Shown one piece after another: positions 33,978 through 44,675 of a stretch of 64,000 bases of DNA. Numbering within the stretch: the first letter of the stretch is position 1; every line of letters begins with the position of its first letter. The stretch is taken from the NCBI GenBank assembly GCA_020726505.1, contig JAHLEZ010000003.1:2852001-2916000 (forward strand), written 5' to 3'. This DNA comes from Leptodontidium sp. MPI-SDFR-AT-0119. Taxonomy: Eukaryota > Ascomycota > Leotiomycetes > Helotiales > Leptodontidiaceae. The notes beneath the pieces were generated by a model that worked only from the letters and a program-made list of their open reading frames with translations, had not been told where the DNA came from and searched no databases. The position numbers and the translations under genes were made by a program.

Positions 33978-36267
33978 ATGAAGGCAGCACCCATAATCGT
34001 CAACTGGCATGCCGAGAATGCCCCCATATACTCTGCAGACTTCCAACCTCATGGCAAAGGGCGATTGGCAACTGGTGGGGGAGACAACAATGTCCGGGTA
34101 GGTAGAGGAGGAGAGGATGAGCTTTCCTTGACTAACTGCAGATAGCTGTGGAGATTGGATTCGGAGGGAGAGGATAGAAAGGTGGAATACCTCTGTACAA
34201 TGGTGAGGCATTCACAGACTGTCAATGTTGTGCGATGGGCTCCTCGAGGTAGGCAATTCACCAAGATGCCTCTCAACTACTAACACCCCACAGGAGATGT
34301 CCTAGCTTCAGCCGGGGACGATGGGAATGTTATCACCTGGGTACTGGATACGAAGAACTCAAAACCCACCTTCGGAGAGGATGGAATTGAGGACAAGGAG
34401 ACATGGAGAACGAAGCATATGTGTCGGTCTTCTGGACATGAGATATATGACTTGGCATGGTCACCAGATGGAATCTACTTCATAACGGGAAGCATGGACA
34501 ATGTTGCGAGAATCTATAATGCGCAGACAGGACAGCTGATACGCCAGATTGCTGAACATCAACATTACGTTCAAGGGGTGGCTTGGGATCCTCTCAATGA
34601 ATATATTGCAACGCAATCCTCCGATCGATCCGTCCACATCTACACACTGAAGACGAAGGAGGGCACATATACGCTGGATAACCGTGATGAGGAGCCTAGG
34701 AAGATTGGTACGAACATGAAGATGGATCTCCCAGGCCGAAGAATCTCGTCGCATAGCCCAGCTCCTCCCAGCATGGACTTGCGAGCACAACTTGCTGCGG
34801 AGATTGGGAATATGGGGTCTCCAGTACCTTCTTGTCCAGGAACCCCAACTTCTCTTGCTCTGCCAATGAACCCCCCGAGTACGATAAGTCATAGCAGGAG
34901 ATCATCTTTCGGTGCTGCGTCCCCAGCTATGTCCATGCGAAGATCAGCCTCACCAGCACCCTCCTTACCACTTCCTGCCGTAATGCCAATGGAAGCCTCG
35001 CCGAAGCCATACAGCATGGGGTTGGGAGTGAAGAATGCCCATATTTACTCGAACGATACATTGAAGTCTTTCTTCCGCAGATTGACCTTCACTCCGGACG
35101 GCAGCCTTCTCTTTACACCTGCTGGACAATATCAATCACAATTGAAGGGATTGGATGAGACACCGAAGACAATGTACGAGGTTATCAACACGGTCTACAT
35201 CTACACAAGAGGTGGGATCAATAAGCCGCCCATCGCACATCTCCCAGGACACAAAAAACCTTCTGTGGTGGTGAAATGCTCTCCTGTGTATTACACGGCT
35301 CGAAAAACCTCCCCACCTACTAAGCACATTACAATCGATACATCCTCGGAGGATACAATGTCCGCTCTTCCAGAACCAGCTGTCCAATCTGTAATGGAAC
35401 CTCCACCACTTCTACCGCAAACCGACCCATCTGGACCAACATCATCCCCCAAGCCGAAGCCATTGGAATTAGACACGAATTCGAGCTCAACACCAGGGCC
35501 AACGATGGCATTTTCTCTACCATATCGAATGATATACGCGGTGGCTACAGAGGACTCGGTTCTCATGTATGATACCCAACAACAGACACCTTTGTGTGTA
35601 GTGAGCAATCTTCACTGTGCAACTTTCACCGACTTGACTTGGTAAGTCCACGCTCCAGTCACCGATGCCAAGCTAACGATTCAGGTCCAATGATGGTCTG
35701 ACCCTTCTCATGACATCCTCCGATGGCTTTTGTTCTACCCTTACGTTTTCCCCTGGTGAGCTTGGAGAAAGGTACACTGGCGATGTTCCCACGGCGAAGC
35801 ATCCATCAATGACAGCTGCTTCATCCACTCAAAATACCCCAATGGCAACCCCAACTTCGATCGCTCCACCTTCACCGTTTCCCCACAGCCACCATCGGAC
35901 CTCCTCCAGTGGCCTGGCCGCACCGTCACCTCCTCCAGGTCCGACCATCCGTCCTTCGTCACCAACTCGTTCCAACTCTACGTCCTCGATAGCAACCCAG
36001 TCATCTTATGCTCCTGGATCAATCATTAGTAATCCAACTCTGGTTGGGAGTAGTGTTCCCGGCGTCACTGCGGGTAGTGTGGGTTTTGTTAGCGGTATCC
36101 CCATGTCAACCCCACCACAGACACCAGGAAGTACATCAGGAAGCATCAGCGGTATGAAGCGAGATGCCAGTGAGAGCGAGAGAGAAGACGGAAGTCAAGA
36201 CAAGAAGAGAAGAAGAATTGCGCCAACCCCGGTCAGCGAGGAGAAGCCGTCGACTGGACCAGCTTGA
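33978..36267 (+). CDS. CAF-1 WD40 subunit (Cac2/p60 homologue), 717 aa
   Basis: Four exons: 33978-34097, 34146-34248, 34294-35641 and 35685-36267; introns 43-48 bp, with GACTAACT branch site in the first. The protein begins MKAAPIIVNWHAENAPIYSA, the characteristic start of the chromatin assembly factor 1 subunit B family, and continues with WD40 repeats (DNNVRLWRL; HSQTVNVVRWAP; ASAGDDGNVITW; HEIYDLAWSPDGIYFITGSMDN; HYVQGVAWDP). A Ser/Pro-rich insert of about 100 residues lies between blades, before LTFTPDGSLLFTPAG. The last 180 residues are a disordered Ser/Thr/Pro tail with a KKRRR nuclear signal. CAF-1 deposits H3-H4 onto newly replicated DNA in the nucleus. The final exon follows a GTAAGT donor and starts exactly at the last WD motif (LTWSNDGLTLLMTSSDG). 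Confidence 0.92.
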
Positions 36268-37116
36268 CATGTTTTGCTTGGAGTTTTGGGGGCATGGGAA
36301 AATAGCGCTTGGTCTGCATTAGCAATGGAGTTTGGTTTGGGCTGTACTTGCCTCGCTTGTACCTCGATGACTCTTCGGAAAGGAGCTCTGGATAGGGGGC
36401 TTTGCTTGGTATACAACGAGCAGACATCAGCATGTAGGTCTCTTCTAGCAAAAGTGGGAGCAAAATATCATCACCATACTTAACAGGCCCTTTCTGCAGT
36501 TCTTTTGCCGAGTTAGTATTGATTGGTGATACGTGCGACGAGGTTCCCCTGTGAGTGACATCGATTCTGATAGAACCCAGCTCGAATCCACTTGTTGGTG
36601 TGATAGAAGATTACACTCTTTTGTTTTAGGGATTTTTGAAACCAGTTCTGCTCAGATATCCTCTTGGTCATGGTTCGCGATCTCGTGGAAGCATGCATCC
36701 GAACTTTTGGCAGTACTTTCCAGGGATCGGGTTTCTCTGAACAGGAGCTAATCTCGGGGGATCGACAATATCCATTTAAAGTCAACTGAGCTTAGGAGTG
36801 CTGTTCCTCTCGCCCTACAAGGCAGTTGAAAGTTCCTCCTTATCCCCAGCTATACTTCCTTGTGTTGCCAATATTTTCCTTCCATGGTTCGTGATCACCG
36901 CTCAAGTGTCGATCAGACGCACCCCGCACCAATACCCCGCGATGCAATGTTGCACTCATTTTATCCACCATCAGTACCACAGCACTACTGGACGAAGCTC
37001 AACCAAATAGACAAGCGTCGGTGTTACTTGTTGCGAAGGATCTGCAAGGTACCCATACAAGATTTCATAAAAGCCCACTTCCTCCGAAGACTTGGTTCCC
37101 CCCATGAGTTATAAAT
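36268..37116. other. Intergenic region
   Basis: About 850 bp between the CAF-1 gene and the GH79 gene. A TATAAATA at 37109-37116 directly abuts the first ATG of the GH79 frame, which makes the ATG at 37126 a possible true start. No gene is supported. Confidence 0.5.
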
Positions 37117-38839
37117 ATGCTCACGATGGCTAGAATAAGCATTTACCTGGCTTTAGCTAGTGTTTGCCAATTTATGGTATTTGCTTCTGGGAATACATCT
37201 ACAGCTGTTGTTGTACCAAGCTCACCGCCAACAAATGCAGCTCTGCCAATTCTGGAAGCTTTTATCAGTTATTCCATCGAATTTGTCTTCTTCCCCGACT
37301 TTGCGGGTACGTCCTCCATCCACAATGATGCATTCCTACTCACATGAACAGGAACCTCCGTCGCACCAAACACATTCTCCAACAACCTACTTAATAACCT
37401 CGGGAATTTTACAGGAACTAAACCACACATCCGCGTAGGCGGCAACACGCAAGACTACGCACTCTACAACGCCTCGCTGAAAGCTGCCGTGAACGGGACG
37501 TACAACAACGCTCGCTCTCCGGATTACCCAACGACGATCTACATCGGTCCCTCATTTTTCGACTCGTATAATACCTTCCCCGACACGAAATACGTGCACG
37601 GATTTAATCTGGGACTCGGCGGTAACAATTCAGCTGGCTGGCAAACCCTCCTTGACACCGTGCCCCTAGCATGCAAAGCTCTTGGTGGAGACAAGCTGCT
37701 CTGGTGGGAATACGGCAACGAGCCTGATCTCTTCTCGACTTCTGCTCAAGGGCCAGTCAGACCGCCTGGTTGGCACGAAAGCCAGTATGTGGCGCAATGG
37801 CTGAATGGGACGAGAGCTATCAGTGGCCAGCTCGAGAAATATTGTCCAGAGCTTTTGGGTGGCGAGAAATATGGGTATCTAGCGCCAAGCTTTGCAGGTA
37901 CGAATAGCAGGTTGAAGCCTGTTTTGACGTGGCAGGACGGGTTGAATGTCGATGGCGATGTGAAGATTTTCTCCAGTCATAAGTGAGTCTACATATCGTT
38001 CTTTGAAATGGGATACAGCTGAGATACAAGAAAGTTACATTGGCGGCGCGACTCAACCTGGCGTTACACTCCAAGGCACACTCATGAACCACACCAAAAC
38101 TGTCCTCTCAATCGCTTCCCAAGTCAATGTCTCAAACCACCTCTCGCTCCCGTCTTCTATCCCTTTCATACTAGGCGAGACCAATAGCCTCTACAATCAA
38201 GGCAAACCTGGTCTCTCCAATTCCTTCGGTGCCGCGCTATGGGGGTTAGATTTCAACCTGTACTGCGCTGCCGTTGGCATCAGACGCGTGCATATGCATA
38301 TGGGCACTGATTACCGGTATGCGGCATGGCAGCCTGTCGCGACGAACAAAACCAGTATCGGGACTAAACCACCCTATTACGGACAAGTAGCTGCAGCGGC
38401 TGTGATCGGCGAACTGGGGAGAGGAGAAGTAAAGATTGTGAATCTGCCGCTGGAGGGCGAGCTAGAGTCTGCGTATGCGGCGTTTGTGGATGGGAAGTTG
38501 GAGAAGATCGCGGTGATTAATATGCAGAGCTATAACTACACTCTCAATGGGACGAGTGCGGTGCGGAATCCTGAGAGGAGAAAAGGGAAGACATATAGTT
38601 TCCAAGTACCAAGGTATTGTGATGGGAAGGTGGGAGTGCAAAGGTTGTTGGCGAATGGGAGTGATGCCATCACGGGCGTGACGTGGGATGGGTGGAGTTA
38701 TAATTGGGAGTTAGAGAGGGGTAAGCCAGTTAGATTAGGGAATATTACTGTGGGTGAGAGTGTCAGGAGGATAGGAGGTGTCGTGAGTATTGAGGTACCA
38801 GATTCGAGTGCAGCTGTTTTGGGGTTTGGTGGAAAATGA
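37117..38839 (+). CDS. Secreted GH79 family glycoside hydrolase, 541 aa
   Basis: Three exons: 37117-37306, 37352-37982 and 38035-38839 (introns 45 and 52 bp). An N-terminal hydrophobic segment (ISIYLALASVCQFMVFASG) is a likely signal peptide. The catalytic domain has the GH79 arrangement: RVGGNTQDY near residue 91, the acid/base Glu187 in WWEYGNEPDLF, SHNYIGGATQPGVTL after the second intron, and the probable nucleophile Glu322 in FILGETNSLY. Eight or more NxS/T sites suggest heavy N-glycosylation. A beta-sandwich C-terminal domain follows. Family members include beta-glucuronidases acting on plant arabinogalactans and heparanase-like enzymes; which substrate is used here cannot be read from sequence. 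Start could also be at 37126 (MARISIY). Confidence 0.9.
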
Positions 38840-39563
38840 GAAGTAAATAGAGAGGGAGAGATTGAAGAGGAATGGACCAGCTGTCGATCTTGAATTGGTA
38901 GCTCCAAGGAGTCTAACTTCATTTCTTGGATATGTCTACCCCTTCATCCTGAACAATTTGATGTCCTCTGGTGGCAATTGGGTCTGACTCATGCACAGCT
39001 AAACAATCGGTGACCTGAAAATCCTCTGCAATCCAATTCAGAAATTGTGTATCATCCCATGGCCTAGTGCAAACCATCCAATATCAGCGATAAAACTCTC
39101 CTTTCTTAGCTTTGTGGGGTGGGACCAAGTGGCCTCACTTGGAAAAATAGATGCGGGGCCAAACGGACTGGTCAATTTAAGCGAATGTCAACAATACATG
39201 AGTTTGCCAAGACGCGAAGGATGCGACAGTCTCTACCCTCGCACAACCGCCTTATATTAGGGGACAGGTAAATTCAGTGTGCTTATGTAACAATTTGGGA
39301 GGAGTCGGACTTGTAGGATGAATCGCATCAATGTATCATGAGTATCAGAAGCACAGGCATGGACTATGCTCTCCATGGACTTCCGTTCAAAACCTATGAT
39401 ACATTGCTACTTCTCCCGTTGCTAACTAACAATTCTTCCTTCCTTCAGCCTCTATTCCTATCAGAATGGCAAAATTTAGGTGCGCTTCCAAATTTGAGGA
39501 CCGGAAGTCGCCAGATGACAATCACCTCTCATCCGTCCTTGTATAGCACTTATTCAGTACGCA
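38840..39563. other. Intergenic region between convergent genes
   Basis: About 720 bp with no supported coding frame. It should contain the 3' ends of the GH79 gene and of the unknown gene on the other strand. Confidence 0.5.
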
Positions 39564-40715
39564 CTATTCGATTCCTCCATGATGTAGGTTTTCGCCCATC
39601 TCAACCTCCGGACGGATTCTTCTCGCCTGCTCTTGAGCTTCATTATCCTGTGTATCCTCTGTCTGGTTGCCTCTGCGACCTGCTCCGCTCTTGCCATTGA
39701 CCGCAGTACCCTTGGCCTTTCCTGCGTTGGCCCTTGTGTTCTGCCTCGAAATCTTGCACAGCGCATGTTCCAGATCAACAACAGCCAATTCTCTTCCTTG
39801 TATAGCCTTACACTCCGTAACTACGTTCATGATTGTTGGCGAGCTCCGTGGTGGATTCTGAAGAAGTCCAAAGACGGTGCCCAGAACCTTTGCAAGCTCC
39901 TCTGCATTCTCCGGCGCATGTTGACCGGTCTCCTCCGCAACGATCTTGATTGCTCCCTTAGGCCCAGAGGCACCGCTGTTGGTCATATGGTGTGCGAGAT
40001 CTTGTATTGTAGGTGGTTGACATACGCCAAACCCGTAGAAGTCGCTTGTGAGGAGCCAAGCGATCAAGCCGTGTCGTGGAATGGATGGTATTTTCTTGCT
40101 GAGAAGACGCTCGTGTAGGGTTGCGAAGGTAGGAGGTGCGCTTTTCGGCTTCTGGCTTGATGATATTTCTTGAGAGAGTTCCCAGAATGATGACAGCATG
40201 GTAGGGATCTTTGCCTTGATGATTTGCAGCTGACCGTAAGCTGGGACTGAGAGTTTCAGAGGACCGTTTCCCCATTGCTGGATGATGGAGTGGAGTTTCT
40301 CAAGGTCTGGCATTCTATCCTCCTGGATTGTGATCTTGTGCAAGTAATCGCTGTTTCCAAACGCGAAGGTTCTCCAAATGCAGAGCTGGAAGATGTTTGT
40401 GGCGGAGAGTTGTGAAGGATTTGCTGGCACAAAGAGGCTTTGGAGGATGAACTGCATCGATGCGCCGGTATGTCGAAGTGGAAACAGTTTGTCAGATAGC
40501 ATCTCGGAAGACAAGGCAGACTTGATGTAGGCCTCGCACTGTGCCGCTCCCCGGTGGGTGTGGTCGAGTGGGCCTGCTGAATTGTTCCTCTTCTGGGACA
40601 TGAAGATTCCAAGTCGAAGAGTCTGGACTAAACGCAAAAGGAGATATTTCTCGAATGAAGAGAGACCCAACCCTTGCAGCTCAGCTTCCTGAGGGCTGAA
40701 GTAGAAATCTGCCAT
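39564..40715 (-). CDS. Unknown protein, 383 aa
   Basis: A single open exon on the minus strand beginning MADFYFSPQEAELQGLGL. The first 240 residues look globular and mostly helical, with repeated aromatic and Leu residues (FEKYLLLRLVQTLRL; LIAWLLTSDFYGFGV). The last 70 residues are Gly/Gln/Asn/Arg-rich and disordered. No signal peptide or membrane span is present and no known motif is recognised. Its length without stops, against no comparable frame on the other strand, supports a real gene. It lies next to the tyrosinase relic, with which it need not be related. Confidence 0.68.
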   Translation of the reverse strand: MADFYFSPQEAELQGLGLSSFEKYLLLRLVQTLRLGIFMSQKRNNSAGPLDHTHRGAAQCEAYIKSALSSEMLSDKLFPLRHTGASMQFILQSLFVPANPSQLSATNIFQLCIWRTFAFGNSDYLHKITIQEDRMPDLEKLHSIIQQWGNGPLKLSVPAYGQLQIIKAKIPTMLSSFWELSQEISSSQKPKSAPPTFATLHERLLSKKIPSIPRHGLIAWLLTSDFYGFGVCQPPTIQDLAHHMTNSGASGPKGAIKIVAEETGQHAPENAEELAKVLGTVFGLLQNPPRSSPTIMNVVTECKAIQGRELAVVDLEHALCKISRQNTRANAGKAKGTAVNGKSGAGRRGNQTEDTQDNEAQEQARRIRPEVEMGENLHHGGIE

Positions 40716-41291
40716 TCTTCGGGTCTACTCGACGTTGGGCGAGCTTCGAAGACCAGCAGGTGCATATTTCTAGGGGTCTCGTTCAATGACAATATTGTAG
40801 AAGAGTTTGTCGATATCTTGGATGTTGGTGAGACCAGGCCGATTCATTTTAGACGGTACAAGGTCTCGAAGATTGTGATCGCTAGCGCAGTCAACAATGC
40901 AACAAGAGTTCGATTTTGCCAGTTTCACCTAGCCTCGTGAACAAAGGTGAACGAGTCACTGATTGTTCTAGCATGTACCATAGCAGAGACAAAGGGTTGT
41001 TTCTTCTAGTTCTAAAGGTTTCACACCCGCCAGTATAAACTCTTGCCCAAGGGAAAGTGCTGAACCAACTGATCACCCAGTAGCCACGACTCAAACCACC
41101 AAAGCAGATCAAAAGTGTAAATGTACATGAACGAAGCCAATTCAGCAGCTCTTTCCTCTTCTCTTATAACTTAATGGAACCGTGAATAATAAATTCCCAA
41201 GTATATTAAGTAGATGCCATGAGCCGAATCTGATTCCATCCAGTCTCTAGTTTTATGGCACACTAGTACAACCGCCAACTCACCACCACCA
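40716..41291. other. Intergenic region upstream of the tyrosinase relic
   Basis: About 575 bp. I looked for the N-terminal (CuA) half of a tyrosinase here and did not find it. No gene is supported. Confidence 0.5.
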
Positions 41292-41697
41292 CCAGAGATT
41301 CACAAAACTCAAACATTTATTTACTGGTTCCAAACAGTGATGCAAGGTGTACCCGGACCTGGGTGCATCGGTGTTCTTGGAGGTGGTCATTAAATCGTTG
41401 CAGGACCCAGGAGCAGACACCTTCGTCTCCCCCAGCGATCCAGCATTCTACTTTCATCATGGTATGATTGACAGTGTGGTAGTGGTGGCAAAATCAAGAT
41501 CCAGCGAATCGTCTCAATGCTATTTCGGGTACTGGTATTTTCATGAACGGCACACCTTCTTCTGCTAACACTACACTTACTTGACATCTCGTTGATGTTA
41601 GATTTGCTGAAAATGCAAAATATACTGACCAATCGCTATGTAGGACTTGATGAGTGCAGTTGCTGGGAATTTATATCACACTTACGACTCGATGTGA
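41292..41697 (+). pseudogene. Tyrosinase relic, C-terminal half of the copper domain
   Basis: Segments in three frames reconstruct the second half of a fungal tyrosinase domain. In order: YWFQTVMQGVPGPG then GVLGGGH; an in-frame TAA at 41391-41393 just after that His; IVAG; a frameshift at about 41400; DPGADTFVSPSDPAFYFHHG at about 41404-41463, containing the CuB signature with its two adjacent His; MIDSV; a second frameshift or insertion near 41474-41485; WWQNQDPANRLNAISGTG from 41484; and a final block DLMSAVAGNLYHTYDSM ending in TGA at 41697. The CuA half is missing. Such enzymes oxidise phenols and are common in fungal melanin and pigment formation. With a truncated 5' end, one stop and two frame changes, this copy is not functional. 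Confidence 0.85.
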
Positions 41698-42635
41698 TCG
41701 GGGAATGGGATAGTACCTACCAGTGCAGGCGGCGGCAGTAGGCAAGTGTTCAAATCTCATTTCAAGGTGACGAAGAGTGACTTGGGTTTATGACTAGGAT
41801 GATGTTTGGATGATCGACGATAAATTACGAAGGCTAGACCTCAATACTGTAAAATAATCAGGAATCAATACGAAATTTAGTACCCACTTACGTCAAGACC
41901 ACCTGGTTATGGACAGGAATAAGGTAGAAAATATTCTCTGCCATATTCGGACTTCCTGTCAAGTGAAGTGTTCTTCACATGCTAACATGCCTGGCCCGTA
42001 ATAATTCCTCACCAAAAACTGAAGGACAATCTACAGGGTTACCCTTCAAGGGTTAAATTTACCCGCAAGCCAAAGCACAGATTCTAGGGGTCCATCAATT
42101 GTTCCTCGAATTATGAAGCGAGAGATCGAATTCGGGCCGCAGGCATCTCATGATCAGACGAAAGTTCACGATCGCGGGGGCGCTACTATTCCCCAGGAAG
42201 CGGGTATCATTTCAAAAGAAGGACTGTCGCCGGTCACAGTAGAATTCGAAGAGAGAAAGACCGGCATAAGACCGCAATAGCTTCGGTTTTGCCTGTCTAG
42301 GAAGGTTCGAGGGGTCTATTGAATGGGGTAGCAAATAAAGTAGCTCTGCGTTGAAATCATGGGACTCATGAAGTTTGCCCAAAGGACCGAGAAAACTCTT
42401 AATTCTTGTGCTTAGCTTCTACACAATACTTTGAGAACGGGAATAGTGCTGAACAGGGGATAGTTGAATTTTCTAGATCTCTTCGTCGAATCAAGCTAAA
42501 AGCCGAAGATAAGAGACTAAGTATATAAGTTCGATTTCGTTCATGCCAACGGATTTGCTCATTGCTTTTCCCTTCCAGACTAGTCCAATTCTTTGCTCCA
42601 TACAACCAAACGTTCTTCAACACTAAGAAATTATC
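41698..42635. other. Intergenic region with GH16 promoter
   Basis: About 940 bp of AT-rich sequence between the tyrosinase relic and the GH16 gene. Apart from a TATA-like element listed separately, nothing is supported. Confidence 0.5.
42522..42529 (+). promoter_or_regulatory. TATA-like element of the GH16 gene
   Basis: TATATAAG lies 107 bp before the ATG of the secreted GH16 gene. Position and sequence fit a core promoter TATA box with a leader of roughly 70-80 nt. This is inference from sequence alone. Confidence 0.5.
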
Positions 42636-43609
42636 ATGTTCACTTCTCAAAAGCTGTCAATTATCCTCTCCTTCCTGTCAATCGTTGGTGCGGCGCCACC
42701 AACTATCTCAGGCTTCACCCTTACCTGGGCAGAAGACTTCATAGGGTCTGCCAATAGCCTTCCATCAACCAACAACTGGATCATCGACACTGGAACTTCA
42801 TATCCAGGCGGTCCAGCAAATTGGGGAACGGGAGAGACTCAAGTCTACACAAGCAGCCCAAACAATCTACGGCTCACGGGAGATGGCGTCCTGATGATCA
42901 TGCCTCTGAGGGACAACAACGGTGTGTGGACGTCTGCTCGGATTGAGACTCAACGGACCAACTTCATGGCACAAGAAGGAGGGAAAATGCGGATTCAAGC
43001 TCGTATCTTGATGCCAGATGTTACTGGCACAGAGGCTATTGGATACTGGCCAGCCTTCTGGACTCTTGGAAGTAACTACCGTGGTAATTATCAAAACTGG
43101 CCATCAGTTGGCGAATTTGACATCATGGAGAATGTTAACGGAATCAATTCGGTCTGGGGTGTCTTTCATTGCGGTGTTAATCCAGGGGGGCCCTGTAGAG
43201 AAACAGATGGAATTGCAGGTCAGTACACCTTCAATTTTCCATTTCTTACCAACTCAACTTTGGACAAAGATTTGGTGACAATTGTGCTAACATAACCTTA
43301 GGGAACATTGCATGCCCAAACACACCATGTCAAGGAAACTTCCATGTGTACACTATTGAAGTTGATCGAACCGTTACACCAGAAGTGTTGCGATGGTATG
43401 TGGACGATGTGCTGTTCCACACGGTACTTGAAACTACTGTTGGCACCGAAACTTGGAACCAAGCTGTTCACCAAGGACAGTTCATTTTGTTGAATCTTGC
43501 AATTGGTGGGGCTTTTCCAAACAATCGGTATGGTAGCGCTACACCGGTGGCCTCTACTGTGCCGAACCGACCAATGTATGTTGACTATGTTGCTGTTTAC
43601 AACAGCTAA
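42636..43609 (+). CDS. Secreted GH16 family glycoside hydrolase, 296 aa
   Basis: Two exons, 42636-43218 and 43302-43609, flanking an 83-bp intron (GTCAGT donor, GCTAACA branch site). A signal peptide is clear: MFTSQKLSIILSFLSIVGA, cleaved before APPTISG. The domain matches GH16: WAEDF near residue 31, the catalytic ExDxxE motif in GEFDIMENVNG (Glu160, Asp162, Glu165), YWPAFWTLG before it, and a beta-sandwich end with YVDDVLFH and FILLNLAIGG. Enzymes of the family hydrolyse or rearrange beta-glucans such as laminarin, mixed-linked glucan or cell-wall glucan. The precise linkage preference cannot be read here. There is no GPI-anchor tail or extra carbohydrate-binding module, so a freely secreted enzyme is inferred. 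Confidence 0.93.
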
Positions 43610-44675
43610 GCGAGGAGGCGGGTTATGTGGGGTCGTTCAAGCGGAGATTGCCTGCTGATTCATCTTACATGTACCTACTTTGCCCTTGTTTAACACTTTT
43701 GATGACGCCTAAGGTACCTTTGCTGTCTGCAGTGGACACTACTCATTAAATTGTCATCACTTCTGGAAGTTCTGACGTGGTTTGCAAGTCCACATCTGAA
43801 GTTTCCTTGCCCATTCCTTTCTTGAGACACAGAATTGAGAAGCAGCAAAACAATAATCAATATGGTTCTAAACACATTGCTAGGGTAAATATGTGAATTG
43901 TTAAACCCAGGTCCATCCTATTAAAGACTAATGTGTTGCCTGCTGGCTAGCTAGCACGATTTAGCGCAGCTACAATCCCTCTAACCTCCCCTCTGTTCCC
44001 CTTGCGTACTTCAGCATTTGTTCCAAATCTTTTCAAGCGTTAAAAGCCTAACTTGTGCCTGCCGACAGGTGTCCAACATTATTGGGTGCCTTACAAAGTA
44101 TGAATGCCCACAAGTACTGACCTCAGGTAGCGAAAGCGGCGAGGCTCACTCAAAACTGCTCCCAAGATGCAGCTCCTCAACACCTTCAGCTACACCCTCG
44201 AAGGCTTCACGAAGAGCGACATCTCAAACTATGCCATCTTGTCGAATCACTAGGAAGGCCAAAAGCTAACATTCCAAGACCACCAAACAATCAAGTCGGC
44301 CCAGGCCAGACTTCTTTGTTCAGTGATGGAACTAGTCAGATGACTGTCGTTAACTCTCTTTGTTCTTTCTTTTGCTCTCTCTTTATTCGAAGTTAACTAA
44401 AGCCTTCGAGGGTTAGCGTCAACGCTCGAATGCACATGAAGCAGGTGAATAGGCACGGAGCAGGGGGGCGACCTTGTCAGGCGACTTAAAATGATGTTCG
44501 AACGACTTCGAACAACTTCGAATAAATTCGAACCAACTTTCGACCTAATTCTTTCTCTTGTTCCTAGCTCGCACCTAGGTTTTGGTTCCCAACTTCATTG
44601 TCATTAGAGCTCTTTGGCTCTCACATATAGCCACACTGCTAGTTGCTTCCGCTAAGCTCTGTTTACATTCGCACA
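43610..44675. other. Intergenic region, promoter of the phosphotransferase gene
   Basis: About 1.07 kb separating GH16 from the AIM9-like gene. It includes the periodic TTCGAA array at 44497-44532, listed separately. Other short frames are not supported. Confidence 0.5.
44497..44532. promoter_or_regulatory. Four TTCGAA palindromes at exact 10-bp spacing
   Basis: TTCGAA occurs at 44497, 44507, 44517 and 44527, one helical turn apart, in a sequence of degenerate 10-bp repeats (core GAC/AAC + TTCGAA). The array ends 144 bp before the ATG of the AIM9-like gene. It could bind a dimeric regulator such as a heat-shock-type factor, since GAA and TTC half-sites alternate, though the spacing is not the canonical 2-bp gap. 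Functional meaning is inference. Confidence 0.6.

Noticed and set aside
39564..43609. A biosynthetic or carbohydrate-utilisation cluster formed by GH79, GH16, tyrosinase relic and unknown gene
   Set aside because: The genes have separate promoters, different strands and no shared regulator or transporter; proximity alone does not support a functional cluster.
44497..44532. TTCGAA array considered as part of a tRNA B box (GGTTCGAATCC-like)
   Set aside because: No A box, no clover-leaf pairing and exact 10-bp repetition; it is a repeat or regulatory array, not a tRNA.
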